From Gnetum montanum (taxonomy: Eukaryota; Streptophyta; Gnetopsida; Gnetales; Gnetaceae), in contig MNCI01033465.1 of NCBI GenBank assembly GCA_015680685.1, forward strand, positions 192,491 through 256,490: a DNA stretch of 64,000 nt, read 5' to 3'. Below the pieces are notes generated by a model that was not told where the DNA came from, did not search any database, and saw nothing but the letters and a program-made list of their open reading frames with translations. The translations under genes were made by a program, and so were the position numbers. Below are positions 35,730 through 47,363 of the stretch, piece after piece (position 1 is the stretch's first letter; the number at the start of each line of letters is the position of its first letter).

Positions 35730-38700
35730 GGTCATGTTGAAACCCATGTTGATTGTCCTTGAGGTGGTAGAAGTTCTATGCTGCCTTAACAAGCTCGTGG
35801 CCAATGCCCCCACCCCACACATAGGTAGGGGAGTAGGCGATCTAGTTCATGGACAGTGCATGGGAGTTCCTAGAGTTCCTCCTCCGCCATTTTAGTGTGA
35901 TCATATCGGCACACTTATTGGCCGAGACAGTAGCTGTGCTTATAGAAACGCTGTTACTTGGGGAAAATCAGGGCATTCTGAAGTTCCTAGATGATGGGTT
36001 GATTAGGGGTGAAGGGGTAGAAGGCTCAAATCAATTCCAAAAGGGCTTGAGGCACCTGAGTTGGATCTGGGACATGCCCAAATACAAATGCTACCGCTTG
36101 TACAACACGTTGTATGTCACCCATCACATGGGCACCTGTTTTCAGAACCCACCTAGGACCATTTACTATGCCAGCAAGTGAGTCTTGTAAAGGTATTTTA
36201 ATGTGTTACGCTAGACAAAAATGCTTACTATACTCTTGTATGTTGCCAGGTTTTATATTGATGAGGGCAGTCTTCACGGTAACACGGATACGCTGGCATT
36301 GGCCCAAACAGCCCTGCAAGAGTTCTCCTCTACTGAAAACATACATGCCGGTGTGATAGAACAACTTGGGCTTGACTTTAAAACCTATCCAACCAGGTAT
36401 TCCAAATTCTATGGAAAATGTAAGGAAGTTGGCTGGCTAGATAGAGAATGGATGTCGGGCCAACCGATTACCGTTGAAGATGTTCTGGTGCAGCTTCCAC
36501 TATTTCCTATGCCGTTTAAGCCTGGTATGTTAAACCTTGCATTTGTTCTTGTGTGTTCAAGTGATGATGCACTTTCTACCTTTGCTAACTTTCTTACTTA
36601 TGGCTAACCAGTGTAGTAGCGAGGTAATCCCAAGAGCTCATAGTGATTACCTCTGGTCATGATGATACTAACCTCTTCTTCAAGTACGGGGAGGTGGAGG
36701 AGACTCAGCATTGGCTCTGCAATGGGGCCCCAGCCACCCTTGTTCACAACATTCAATAGGCTGGGCTCATGGATTTATTTCTAGTTGTAAATCCAAGTGT
36801 CTCGACTACAGAAATGCTTTCCCTAGTTGATTCCTTCTCCAAGAAGGCTAATTGCTTTCGTACATGTGTTCACGGTGTGTGGGTGGTGTTCGAAATTAAC
36901 GACCAACTATTTACGAATCTTTTCAGTCTCCCTTCTGATGGTCTCCCTATTGGAGAAAAATCTAAAAAAGGTACAAACCATTAAGGGGACATCAAACAAT
37001 GGCTAGGAACAAGTAACGATTGAAAGGGGATTTACATCCACAAGGTCAAGCTAGCGATGGCCAAAACGATTTAACCTGTCTTCCATGCCCGTGATTTCCC
37101 CAAGCTACTCTCTCAAGGGAAAATCCTTGGACTAGAGTAGGCTTGGATAATGAGGGAGATCATTGAAGAAGAGACCCAATACAACTAGGCTAGGTACCTT
37201 TTAGAAAGCTTGCACACTGAGATGGTCAAGCTTCACGAGAACATTAAGTCCCATTTTAACGTGCACAATGCCTTTTTTGTAGCTTTTCTATGATGCTTTG
37301 CAGAGTTACTAGTGGTTCATGAAAATGGAATCTAGGTACAACAAGATCATAACCAAATATCTAAGCCATTAATCTGCCAGGTTTTTCCTACCATCTAATC
37401 CCAAGACCCCCCGAAAACTATTGGGGAATCACTTTCAATAACAATGAGGAATCAGGTGGCGCATCCCTTTCATGCCTGGGATAGTGTGGGAGAGGTACCT
37501 CCCATTAACATAGGCAATGTGTTAAGTGGGGAACGCATAATTGCAGAAACAGTGAAGACTAGGCTGCAACGTAAGAAGTCTCATCTTGTACAAGAGCCTC
37601 CCTGTACAAATGAAGAGAGGGGAAAAAAGCTACGAATCAAAGTTTGCAAAGTGTAGCCCCCAGTTGGTAAGTGTGCTTAACTGTTTTGTTAGCGTAGCAC
37701 CTATTTCAATTTAGAGTACATTTCTTATTGCGATTACGTTTTATCAGCAGAAGAAGAAGCCCTGGCCCCTGGAATAGGGGCACCTACTAAAGAGGAAGAG
37801 GCCCTGGCCGTAGAAGAAGCAGCCCCTGCCATAGAGGAAGAGGCCCCAGCTGATGACCCTTTTGCCAAATGTGGTGTAGTACCTAAGGGTCACATGAGTG
37901 TTGAGGATGTTGCCACACTATTGGGTCAGCTAGAAAGAGAGGGGCTTCAATTTGATGCTGGTGAGTTTGACCGCTTATTTGACAGTGTATCGATGGGTGA
38001 CCCCCCACTATCACCCCTAAGGGTTTGTTGGGTAGGAGCTTTACACTATCATTTACGTTGTTCACCAGCTTCATGGTTGTCCTCTCCACCATAGCTAACA
38101 TGTTTTATTATGCAACAAACACCACTGTTGATGCTCCTGGTCCTTCTTCTTCGATCCATGTTCGACCCTGGACCAAGATCCCTGACAAGTTCACTTTTAT
38201 GGAGGGGGTGGTTCATCACATGATTGATCATCTAAAGCAAACCGATCGTCTAAAGTAGATCGATCTAGAGATTGGTATGTTAAAATTGCTATGCTAGGCT
38301 TTCTACGTTATTGCAACTTCACTATGTCAGTGTGACTAATGCTCTTCCATGTGTGGTTGGTAGCCTCCCATCTCAAGTGGGATCTTAAGCAAGTCGTTGA
38401 GGTCGATGTCGTGCCCGAACTTCCATCGAAGGTAGCTGTGTTACCTTGTCACATATACGATGAAGCAAGTACATGTGCATTATACTTGGCACATTCCTTA
38501 TGGGAGTGTAGGCGTGTAAATGAAGACCTCTGGGAGCGGGTATAGAAACTTGAGAAGGAAAAGGCCAACCTAACCACTGAGGTGGGGGATCTCCAATCCA
38601 AAAATGAATTTTTGTTGGCCTAGGACACTCGCAATGGTAATTGGCGTACGACCATCATCGACTATGCAAGATATTGGATGGCTGTGTGAAGAAAAAATGA

Positions 38701-39333
38701 AGCCACACATGAGATCATCTAACAATGCATGCAAATGGACCTTCTAGCTCAGAAGAACCAAGAATGGAAGGATTATAGTGTAAAGGTTTACGAGTGGGGA
38801 CAAGCACAGAAGAATCATAAGCATATGTATAAAAAAATGTGCCACCTATTGTAAATAATATTGGGATGCTTCAATCAAGTTGCATACCCATGAGCTATTC
38901 CTTGATGTTATTGGTGCTTCCGAGGCTTATGAAAAGATCATGCAATAGGTGATGGTCAATGAATCTCCTGAAAGAAAAATGACCCTACCTGCTGGTGAGA
39001 CCACCAGGGCCACCTCTTTCCTAGGACTGCCAAGATGGACAACTATAGAAAAAGGGAGCGTTGCAGCAAGCACTGATCTAGGAGATAGAAATTGGGCCAA
39101 CGTCACTGAGGAGAAGATCCTACGATGTCTTGCGGTTGGCATGGATAGCATACCTCTCCAAATCGATGCAGGGCCATCTCAGGTTAGTCACTTTTAATTA
39201 TGTCATAATTTATTTTATAAAATCCTTTGTTGTACCTTTAACTTATTATTTTATTTTCTTTGTTACGTAGGATCCGAACAAAGACACAGGACCCAGTGAA
39301 ATACAGAACGATGATGCGGGCAAAGACTCATAG
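35730..39333 (+). pseudogene. Multi-exon accessory gene antisense to element F (function unknown)
   Basis: I do not recognise the protein. Exons read on the plus strand, opposite to gag and pol. GT-AG introns of 72-89 bases are visible at 36178-36249, 36525-36611, 37667-37747, 38275-38363 and 39183-39270; removing the first, third, fourth and fifth keeps the frame open across the junction. The last exon ends in a TAG at 39331. In order the product has a globular N-terminal part (35849-36520; WEFLEFLLRHFS, GWLDREWMSGQP), a segment with VHGVWVVFEINDQLF (about 36870), an E/A/P-rich hinge (37750-37860), SVEDVATLLGQLEREG, and a charged helical, coiled-coil-like C-terminus (38365-38850). There are several stops (for example after 36611 and at 38258), so this copy is probably dead. 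It shows less CpG loss than the surrounding family 1 DNA. Confidence 0.6.
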
Positions 39334-39991
39334 TGTAGTGGCACAAAATTTCTATTCTTTTCTTTGAACTTAAAAATTTTTGTAAACATTATTGATTGTT
39401 ATTGAATGAGGAATATAATGCAAAGGAATTTTTTTCATTTGGTTAATGTGTCATATTCAATTTTTATTCTTTGTTCTTTTTAGGCTCCTTGGGAGCTTCT
39501 CATTTTAGTTTTGGGCCATTTCGGGCCATCACTAGTTTTAGGCCATTTTGGGTCGCAACAATAGTTTAAGGCCATTTCAAGCCATTGTTTAATGATAAAA
39601 TATTTTTTTATTATTATTTTTTTTTATTTTGAGAAGTTGAATAACCAGTTTTAGGCCTTAGTGGGCCACGATGGTAGTTTAAGGCCATTCTGAGCCGTTG
39701 TTAGTTTTAGGCCATTTCAAAAATTATGCATGGTATTAGTGATAAGGGCAATGCAGCAAGAAAGCTCAACATAAAATGCAAATTAGCAAATGGTTGACTT
39801 GATGTAAAAAGAAAATTCATTGTGAAATGTAAATGATGCACACAGTGGACTTAATGTGGGAAATGTAAATTACATAAGCAATGGAATTAATGTAAGAAAA
39901 GTGCAAATACAGCAAACTAGATGTAAACACGTGAACTATGTATTCAATAAAATGTAAAATTCAACGTATACTATTGGAAGTAAGGAAAATT
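39334..39991. repeat. Spacer with a short tandem repeat, end of the F gag-pro region
   Basis: At 39505-39725 units of about 27-30 bases built on TAGTTTTAGGCCATTTCGGG recur five or six times, interrupted by a T-rich stretch (39597-39640). The rest is AT-rich sequence without a gene. The core word resembles the TAGTTTAAGGTC core of the repeat at 30505-30795. Confidence 0.65.
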
Positions 39992-42900
39992 TTAATTATG
40001 TAGTTGTTTCCTAACCCGACGTGGGTTAAGCGAGGCATAGGATCGGGTGAACCTGCATTGGTACTCTTCTATGTTATCATTTGTAGTTTGGAAGGGCAAC
40101 TCGGCCCATGTCATTTCTTTATTTGGAGTGGTTTTAGCTTGTTTAGGCATTTTAGTTTGAATGGGGGCTTGGTTTTCAGAGATTTCAATCTCTGAACCTT
40201 GCTCCACTCCTACGTTGTTTATGGCTTGGGGAGCCACTTTGTCGCTATGGATTACCACTTCCCCTCCTGCATAGGATAAGTGAATTTCCTTGTGTATGGG
40301 TGAGGAAACATCCCTTAGTTGGGCCATCCATGATCTCCCCAAGATCAGGTTGAACCTAAGCATTTCCTCCACCACGATGAACATTTCCCTTGTGGGGAAT
40401 TGGTCCCCTGTCACAAAGTTGATGTGGATAGTTCCCTTTACCATTACACATGCTCCATTGAACAATTTCAAGCAAGAGGTTGTCATGGCTTGATTTGATC
40501 AACCAAACCCAGTTTATTCACTATTGGAAATAGAATGCCATTTGTAGCAGTCCCATCATCAACGTGCACCCTTCGAATCTTGTACTAGCTTACCCAAATT
40601 GTGATGAACATGGGCACTATTGTTACCTAACCCTTTTTAGGGTCATCCTTAATGGACTCATGAAACATCAACTGAGCCAACCATAATTCCTTGGTTTTGG
40701 AGGAAAGCATGACAGCATGGATTTCTTTCTCCTCTACCGACATGTTTTCATCTACTAGGATGGATGTTAACATGCGAACCATGGCCTCATGGTGTGCAGT
40801 GGAGGTCATTACCAAGTCATATAGGCTTAAAGTTATATTTTTCTATTTTAGAGCCTACTTAACTTGGGTAAGGGCATTGAGAAGATCCTACCACCATCTT
40901 GTTTTTTGTTACCCTTTTCCTCTTCCATTTGTCCTAGGAGACAAATCTCTCGAGGAGGGGTAGTTTCAGGCTAGGGACTATGCTTTCTCGGGCGGGATAA
41001 TGATGATTGCATCTGCATAGCATTATCATTTGTTGATGATGAGAGGGCCATGAGCATTGAGGACAAGGGGGTAGGGTTAGGGGGACCTAAGGTGGCACAT
41101 TCCCTAACCATCTTGTCCGCAAAACGCTCTTCTTGTTTTTTTGAATAGGGATGCTATGGTACCATTTTCATTACTTGGCTTTGTGCATCAAAGGGGATTG
41201 AATGTTTTAGCACCTTAATGATGAATGGTACCTATGGTGTTGGCACAGGCGATGCAGCTTTGAGCACAAAGGGTGTAGGGATGGATGTCTGAGGAGGAAC
41301 CTTAAGGACAAATGGTTGTTGCGATGTTGTTTTTGTTGTTTCTAGGGTTACTACATTACGGGGAGGGACACGCACCACCGAGCTTACTACCTTTTTGTTG
41401 TTGTTGTTGCTAGGTTTTGTCTCGTTAACCATAGAGGCCATCGTGGTTATTACAACCTTGTCCTTATCTTTGTCTTTTTTGATGTATGTGTTCTTGTATG
41501 TGACATAGGCCAAGCCTTTACTAGCTTTGGCCATGTCCTGGATGCTCTTGGTCTATGCAAAGGCTTGACCAAGAGAGCGTAGAGCTAAGTAGTAAAGCTT
41601 TGACTTAATAAAGTCATTTACTACCCCTTTGAAAATGGCCAAAAAGTGGGCCTCAGCGATAGCCTCACATATCTTGTTTAAGGTGGCGCTCCACTACTGT
41701 ATGAATCTTTGCACATGCTCCAGTAGGTCTTGCTTGACACTCATCAGCTAGTCTAGTGTGACCTTCAGTTTCAAGTTATACTTGAAGTGGGTCATGAACT
41801 GACTCAGAAACTCCTCCAAAGTTGAAATGGAGGCACGTGGGAGCACACAGTACCATTCTAGAGCTTTTCCTATCAGGGACATGGCAAAGACACAGATGAT
41901 GGTGTGTGGCCACTTTTGCAACAATAGATATTTAGATCTAAACATTACCAAATGTGTGTTGGGATCGCCCTCCCCATTGTATTTTGTAAATTAGGAGAGT
42001 GGCACCCTAGGAGGTAATGTAAGCATGGGAATGGCCAGGTTGATCAGGTCATCATTGTAAAAGTCCATGACCTGTACAGCATCAGAACCAACGGCTTTGA
42101 GGCATTTGATTTTCTCTATGAGGTTCTGGATAACTTGAAAAGCTTGATCCAGACCTAGAGATGTTGTAGATGGTTACAGGGCTACCTGAGCAACTATCAT
42201 ATGCGATGCTACTAGTGGCATTGTAGAAGGAGTAGCCTGGCCCATGGGGGGCACCATTGAGGCTGCTCTTTCAAATGGTGTTGCTTGGACCGTCCACCAC
42301 CCAATGGGTGGCACTGTTGGGGCAATAGCTGCTGGTGGTGCTATGGGATTAGTAGCTTGCCCAGTTGGTGAGGTAGTGCATAGCCCTGTGCTAGATTGTA
42401 CTATGTGCGGAAGCTAATGCACTTGGGGTTGCATGTAGTATGATACCTGAGATGGTTGTGCAATAGGTAAGGAAATCGTTGGTACCCACCACGAAGTTGA
42501 GACTGGGTTGGCCACTGGTGGTGGGATAGGTGTAGATGAAGGATCGAGGCTTACATGTGACTATGACATGGGTAGGGTGTGGACATATGGCAGCATAGTT
42601 GTGACTGACGTTGGGTACGATGCTGGGGAAAACTAAGAAGGAAAGGTAACTGGGAACAAATTTGAAGGGCCCCCTTGTTGGTACATAGAAGGTATCAAAT
42701 GACTGCCCATGGCTGACATGGGTGTAGGTTGTGGCAGTTTTGTAGTAACCACAAAGAGGGCAACGATAAAGAGCAGGTTTGACCGAAAGATAGTAGTGGG
42801 AGGAATGACTGTAGCATAGGTCTAACTAGAACCTTCTAAGTGGGAGTCCAAGTCTTCCTATCCATCTTGGAATGCTTCGTCGTAATGAGACATTGTGTTT

Positions 42901-43240
42901 TGTTCCCTAGACTTACTAAATTGCATCAACTGATCTAGGACCCATTGATATTGTTCAATCAATGGGATGATGATGTCAGGGGTAGGGATGAATTCCCTCT
43001 CATTCCAATGGAGGTACTCGAAGTTACGTTTGTCTTCAAGTTATTGGCGGTCCAAGCGTAGATTCGCCTAGACTTTTGCACAAAGGAAGTCATATCGCTC
43101 TACGTCTTGCGCCAAGAGCTCGAGTAATAGGTGTCACAATCTAAGGGATTGACATGGTGCTAGCATCGAGCTGAGTGGCCACTCGAGGCCTATCATGTTT
43201 TGGACCAAGTAGGGAACATCTAGGTTCGTAATGTGGAAAC
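39992..43240 (-). pseudogene. Gag-protease of element F
   Basis: On the minus strand a long frame with few stops starts near 43240. The N-terminal part contains WVLDQLMQFSKSREQ and then a long Pro/Ser/Thr/Gln-rich region (42850-42150). The capsid-like core (42000-41530) reads FTKYNGEGDPNTHLVMF, then FAMSLIGKALEWYCVLP and EEFLSQFMTHFKYN, the Retrotrans_gag pattern. A Lys/Thr-rich linker (41534-41232) follows. The protease has VDDGTATNGILF as active site at about 40550 (Asp, Gly and Thr kept), HINFVTGDQFPTREMFIVVE, then FNLILGRSWMAQL. The frame ends in a stop at 39992, before the spacer with the antisense gene. Confidence 0.8.
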
Positions 43241-43573
43241 TATAAAAAAGAGAAAATGCAACTGGGTATGCTAGGGAATTATGCCTGCTACGCTAAGCAG
43301 GAGTGTTACGCTAGAAGATTTGCTACTTCATATAAGGTGCAAGCAATGTGGGCCAGTAAATAAAGTAACGTGGTAAGGTAAGCAATTAGTTGGAGGCTTT
43401 CATCCTGTTGGGTCCCAGAGGAACCATCGTTATGACCAGTCTGCATGACATGGTGCGTAGATAACCATGAGGGTGTCACATCTACGCTAGTAGGTGACAA
43501 GGTATAGACAACGTGCAGGATTACCCGTGATACGAAAAAAGGGCACCAAGGCCCTCCTTCTAACACAAAAAAT

Positions 43574-44458
43574 TGTAGTGACCAAAAATGTTGGTGGCTG
43601 GAACACCTAGAGGTCACCGGGCATATAGCCTAACCCTAGATCCGTGCGAGGGCCATGCTAGATGTAAATAGATGCAGGGTGTCCTAAATGGTCTGGTCAA
43701 TTAGACAGGAACTTAAGTGATGTACAATAACCTTTTGTAAACGTTGGTTTTAAGGCTGTTATATGCATGTCAAGCAATAAGCGATGAACATGAATCGATT
43801 AAGAATAGTGCAAAACATGAAAATAATGAAAGAAAATGAAATAGGTTTAAGTAAGAAACTACACAATCCCCAGATCGGGGATCTGATCTTTGCTTGAGTG
43901 AAGGAGGTGTACAACAGATGGCAGTGGGAACAAGCACAGCTTGCAACAAAGCAGGCATGGTCATAGCTCCTTGAACTGCTATCAATGGCTTGCTAACAGC
44001 GTCCTTCTACTTGCTAGTCTACTTACCAAGACTAATTGCCAAGAAGCCAAAATGCCAGAATGCCAAATGCACTCAAAATCCAACCATGCTAAAATTGTCA
44101 AAAGCCAACCATCCAAAAACCAACCCCTTGAAGGTTTTTCGTCGAGGTATTTATAGGGATAGGAGCAAGAGAAAAATGTGGTTTGGATGCCACATGTTTT
44201 GGGTCCCACTAAATGCAAACATGACTATGTTGTGCTACTGTGTAATGTTGGATGTGAAACCTGCCATGCTGTGACCATACCATTCGTGCTGCATGTGGTA
44301 AAGTCCAGTGAGCTGCCATGTTTCTTACAAAGAAGACTACCAACAGTGAATGAAAAGTGGAGCCTATGCTCCAAGACTACGTCTTCCCTACTCTTACAAG
44401 TAGGGTTAAGCATACGGACAACCTTGGGCATGGTTAGGGACTGCAAAACAAGGTCACA
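43574..44458 (-). repeat. Inner LTR fragment of element F
   Basis: It starts TGTAGTGACC, the intact form of the LTR end, and matches 26908-27780 of the 3' LTR, with the TATA-like site near 44145-44153. It stops inside LTR sequence at about 44458 and is joined directly to a second copy of gag sequence. Confidence 0.8.
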
Positions 44459-45892
44459 AGCTTGATCCAGACCTAGAGATGTTGTAGATGGCTGTGGGGC
44501 TGCCTGAGCAGCTATCATATGTGACGTTGGTGGTGGCATTGTAGAAGGAGTAGGCTGGCCCATGGAGGGCACCATTGAGGCTGCTCCTACAAATGGTATT
44601 GCTTGGGCCATCCACCACCCAATGGGTGGCACTGTTGGGGCAATAGCTACTGGTGGTGCTATGGGATTAGTAGCTTGCCCAGTTGGTGAGGTAGTGCATA
44701 GCCCTGTGCTAGATTGTACTAGGTGCGGAAGCTAATGCACTTGGGGTTGCATGTAGTATGATACCTGAGATGGTTGTGCAATAGGTAAGGAAATCGTTGG
44801 TACCCACCACGAAGTTGAGACTGGGTTGGCCACTGGTGGTGGGATAGGTGTAGATGAAGGATCGAGGCTTACATGTGACTATGACATGGGTAGGGTGTGG
44901 ACATATGGCAGCATAGTTGTGACTGACGTTGGGTACGATGCTGGGGAAAACTAAGAAGGAAAGGTAATTGGGAACAAAGTTGAAGGGCCCCCTTGTTGGT
45001 ACATAGAAGGTAAAAAATGGTTGCCCATGGCTGACATGGGTGTAGGTTGTGGTGGTGTTGTAGTAACCACAAAGGGGACAAACACAAAGAGTAGGTTTGA
45101 CCGAAAGACAGCAGTGGGAGGGATGACTATAGCATAGGTCTGACCACCACCTTCTAAGTGGGAGTTCAAGTCTTCCTATCCATCTTGGAAGGCTTCGTCA
45201 TAATGAGACGCTGTGTATTATTCCCTAGACTTACTAAATTGCATCAACTGATCTAGGACCCATTGATATTGTTCAATCAATGGGATGATGATGTCAGGGG
45301 CAGGGATGAATTCCCTCCCGTTCTAGTGGAGGTACTCGAAGTTACGTTTTTCTTCAAGTTATTGGTGATCCAAGGGCAAATTCACCTAGACTTTTGTACA
45401 GAGGAAGTCATATCACTCTACATCTTGCACCAAGCGCTCGGGTGATAGGTGTCATAATCTAAGGGATTGACATGGTGCTAGAATCAGGCTGAGCAATAGC
45501 TCGAGGCCTGTCGTGTTTTGGACCAAGTAGGGAACCTCTAGGTTCGTAATGTGTAAACTATAAAAAAGAGAAAATGTAACTGGGTACGCTAGGGAATTAC
45601 GCCTACTACGCTAAGCAAGAGTGTTACGCTAGAAGGTTTGCTACTTCGTATGAGGTGCAAGCAACATGGGACAATAAATAGAGTAACGTGGTAAGGTAAG
45701 CAATCGGTTGGAGGCTTTCGTCCTATCAGGTCCCAGAGGAACCACACGGTGCAACCAGTCTACACCACATGGTGCATAGAAAACCATGAGGGTGTCACGT
45801 CTACGCTAGTAGGTGACAAGGTACAAATAGCATGTAGGATTACCCATGATACAAAGAAAGGGCACCAAGGCCCTCCTTCTAGCAACAAAAAC
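44459..45892 (-). pseudogene. Duplicated copy of F 5' region and gag N-terminus
   Basis: This is a second copy of 42141-43573: the Pro/Ser/Thr/Gln-rich N-terminal half of gag and the untranslated sequence up to the LTR. It starts at the word AGCTTGATCC shared with 42141-42150. Most bases are identical, with scattered transitions. No capsid core is included, so this copy cannot give a full Gag. Confidence 0.8.
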
Positions 45893-47023
45893 TGTTGGCT
45901 AGAACACCTAGAGGTCACCAGGCAACAGCCTAACCCTAGATCCATGCAAGGGCCATGCTAAATGTAAACAGATCCAGGGTGCCCTAAACGGTTTGGTCAA
46001 TCAAACAGGAACTCAAGCGATGTACAATAACCTTTCATAAACGTTGGTTTTAAGGCTATTATATGCATATCGAGCAATAAGTAATGAACATGATATGATT
46101 GAGAACAGTGCAAAACATGAAATTAATGAAAGAAAATGAAACAGGTTTGGGTAAGAAAGTGCACCGTCCCAAAATTAGGGATCTGATCTTTGCTTGAGTG
46201 AAGGAGGTGTACAACAGATAATAGTGGGGACAAGCACAGCTTGCAATGAAGTAGGTATGTTCACAACTCCTTGAACTGCTATCGACAGCTTACTAACAGG
46301 GTCTTTCTGCTTGCTAGTCTGCTTGCCAAGACTAATTACCAAGAAGCCAAAATGTTAGAATGCCAAACGCGCTCAAAAGCCAACCATGCTAAAATTGCCA
46401 AAAGCCAACCATCCAAAAACCAACCCCTTGAAGGTTGTTCGTCGAGGTATTTATAGGGACAGGAGCAAGAGAAAAATGTGGTTTGGATGCCACATGTTCT
46501 AGGTCCCGCTAAGTGAAGGGGACCTCTGATGAAATTTGCCACATTTATGCTATGCCATGTTGCTCAAGCATCAAGGATGAAGTGGGGTAGATATCCCGAA
46601 GGACTAAATTGTTGTCAATCTACATTTTTTTGGGTGCAATCAATCTCCCTAGGGCCTGCTACGTTGTGCAGTGTAGCAAAATCTTGCAGTTAGAAAACTT
46701 GTTGAACTATTTTGTTTATCCTGAACACTTTTGATAGCTCCTAGCCTAGTCCCTAGGTAGACCATCAATCGAGCCAAGCATTAGGATAGGCAAGCTAGAG
46801 GGTGTAGTAGGCCTATCAACGTGTGTGATAGAAAACATGCTCGACTGTACGGTCTATCCCCAGTGCATCTTTCATGCAAACTGGCCTTATGGTTGGGTGC
46901 CACGTTGACTGTGCTGCGAAGGGTGTTGTCTACACAGTCCAGCATGACACCAGACTTGTAGGAACACTTGTCCACATTTTGAGGTTGCTGAATCATGAGA
47001 GTCCCAAAATTTATGGTGTTTCA
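45893..47023 (-). repeat. Outer 5' LTR of element F with an internal deletion
   Basis: It matches the F 3' LTR at 26933-27537 and 28527-29042. About 1 kb from the middle is missing at 46515, where CTAAGTG is joined to AAGGGGACCTCTG. The first bases (TGTAGTGACC) are also deleted. It ends TGGTGTTTCA at 47023, followed by CAAGC of the target duplication and the integrase of D. Confidence 0.8.
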
Positions 47024-47028
47024 CAAGC

Positions 47029-47363
47029 ATCATTACCTAAAAATTAGAAAAGTTAAATTTCAACCAAGAGACAAGGTTCTTTACTAAAATCCCACACACA
47101 TACCTCAACAAACTAAGTTCCAAACATTTTGGAAAGGACCTTATATCATTTATAATACTTTTCTTTCAAGGTTTATGATGATCTATATCTTTCTGTTTAC
47201 TCCATTAATGACATCCAATTGTACACATCTTCACAACAGTTTTCAGTGAATTCTTCTTTTCATGGTTGTGAATTATTATACCCTCTTCAAATATCTCCTT
47301 GTATTGAACTCTTTCAAATTTGATGGACCGCTTATCTATTTTACCCTATTTATCAGCCTTCCT
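47029..47363 (+). pseudogene. Integrase C-terminus and 3' untranslated part of element D
   Basis: Directly after the F insertion the D frame resumes. It reads KIRKVKFQPRDKVLY, then TKFQTFWKGPYII, the usual C-terminal integrase wording, and it matches element A at 2240-2460. From about 47186 to 47363 the sequence matches the untranslated 3' region of unit B (10000-10160, reverse complement). It then jumps into the middle of the LTR. Confidence 0.75.

Larger units (their letters stand above)
26908..47023 (-). mobile_element. Element F: ~20 kb Tat-lineage retrotransposon with an antisense gene
   Basis: Bounded by CAAGC at 26903-26907 and 47024-47028. Minus-strand order, right to left: 5' LTR region (43574-47023, rearranged), gag-protease (39992-43240), a 5.6 kb spacer holding a repeat array and a plus-strand multi-exon gene (34640-39725), RT, two RNase H domains and integrase (30790-34260), a tandem repeat, an untranslated region and the 3' LTR (26908-29042). 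The length, the gag-pro and RT-integrase split, a second archaeal-type RNase H and a 3' tandem repeat all fit the Tat/Ogre group. RT keeps YVDD and the frame has fewer stops than family 1, so F is one of the younger insertions. Confidence 0.85.

Noticed and set aside
35730-39333. Calling the antisense gene a captured host gene with a named function
   Set aside because: Introns and exon continuity are visible, but no domain is recognised with certainty, so no function is assigned.
43530-43573. A primer-binding site for element F
   Set aside because: The bases after the LTR end (ATTTTTTGTG) do not begin with TGG or match a tRNA end that I can name. A TTGGTGCCC word lies about 20 bases further on, too far to call with confidence.
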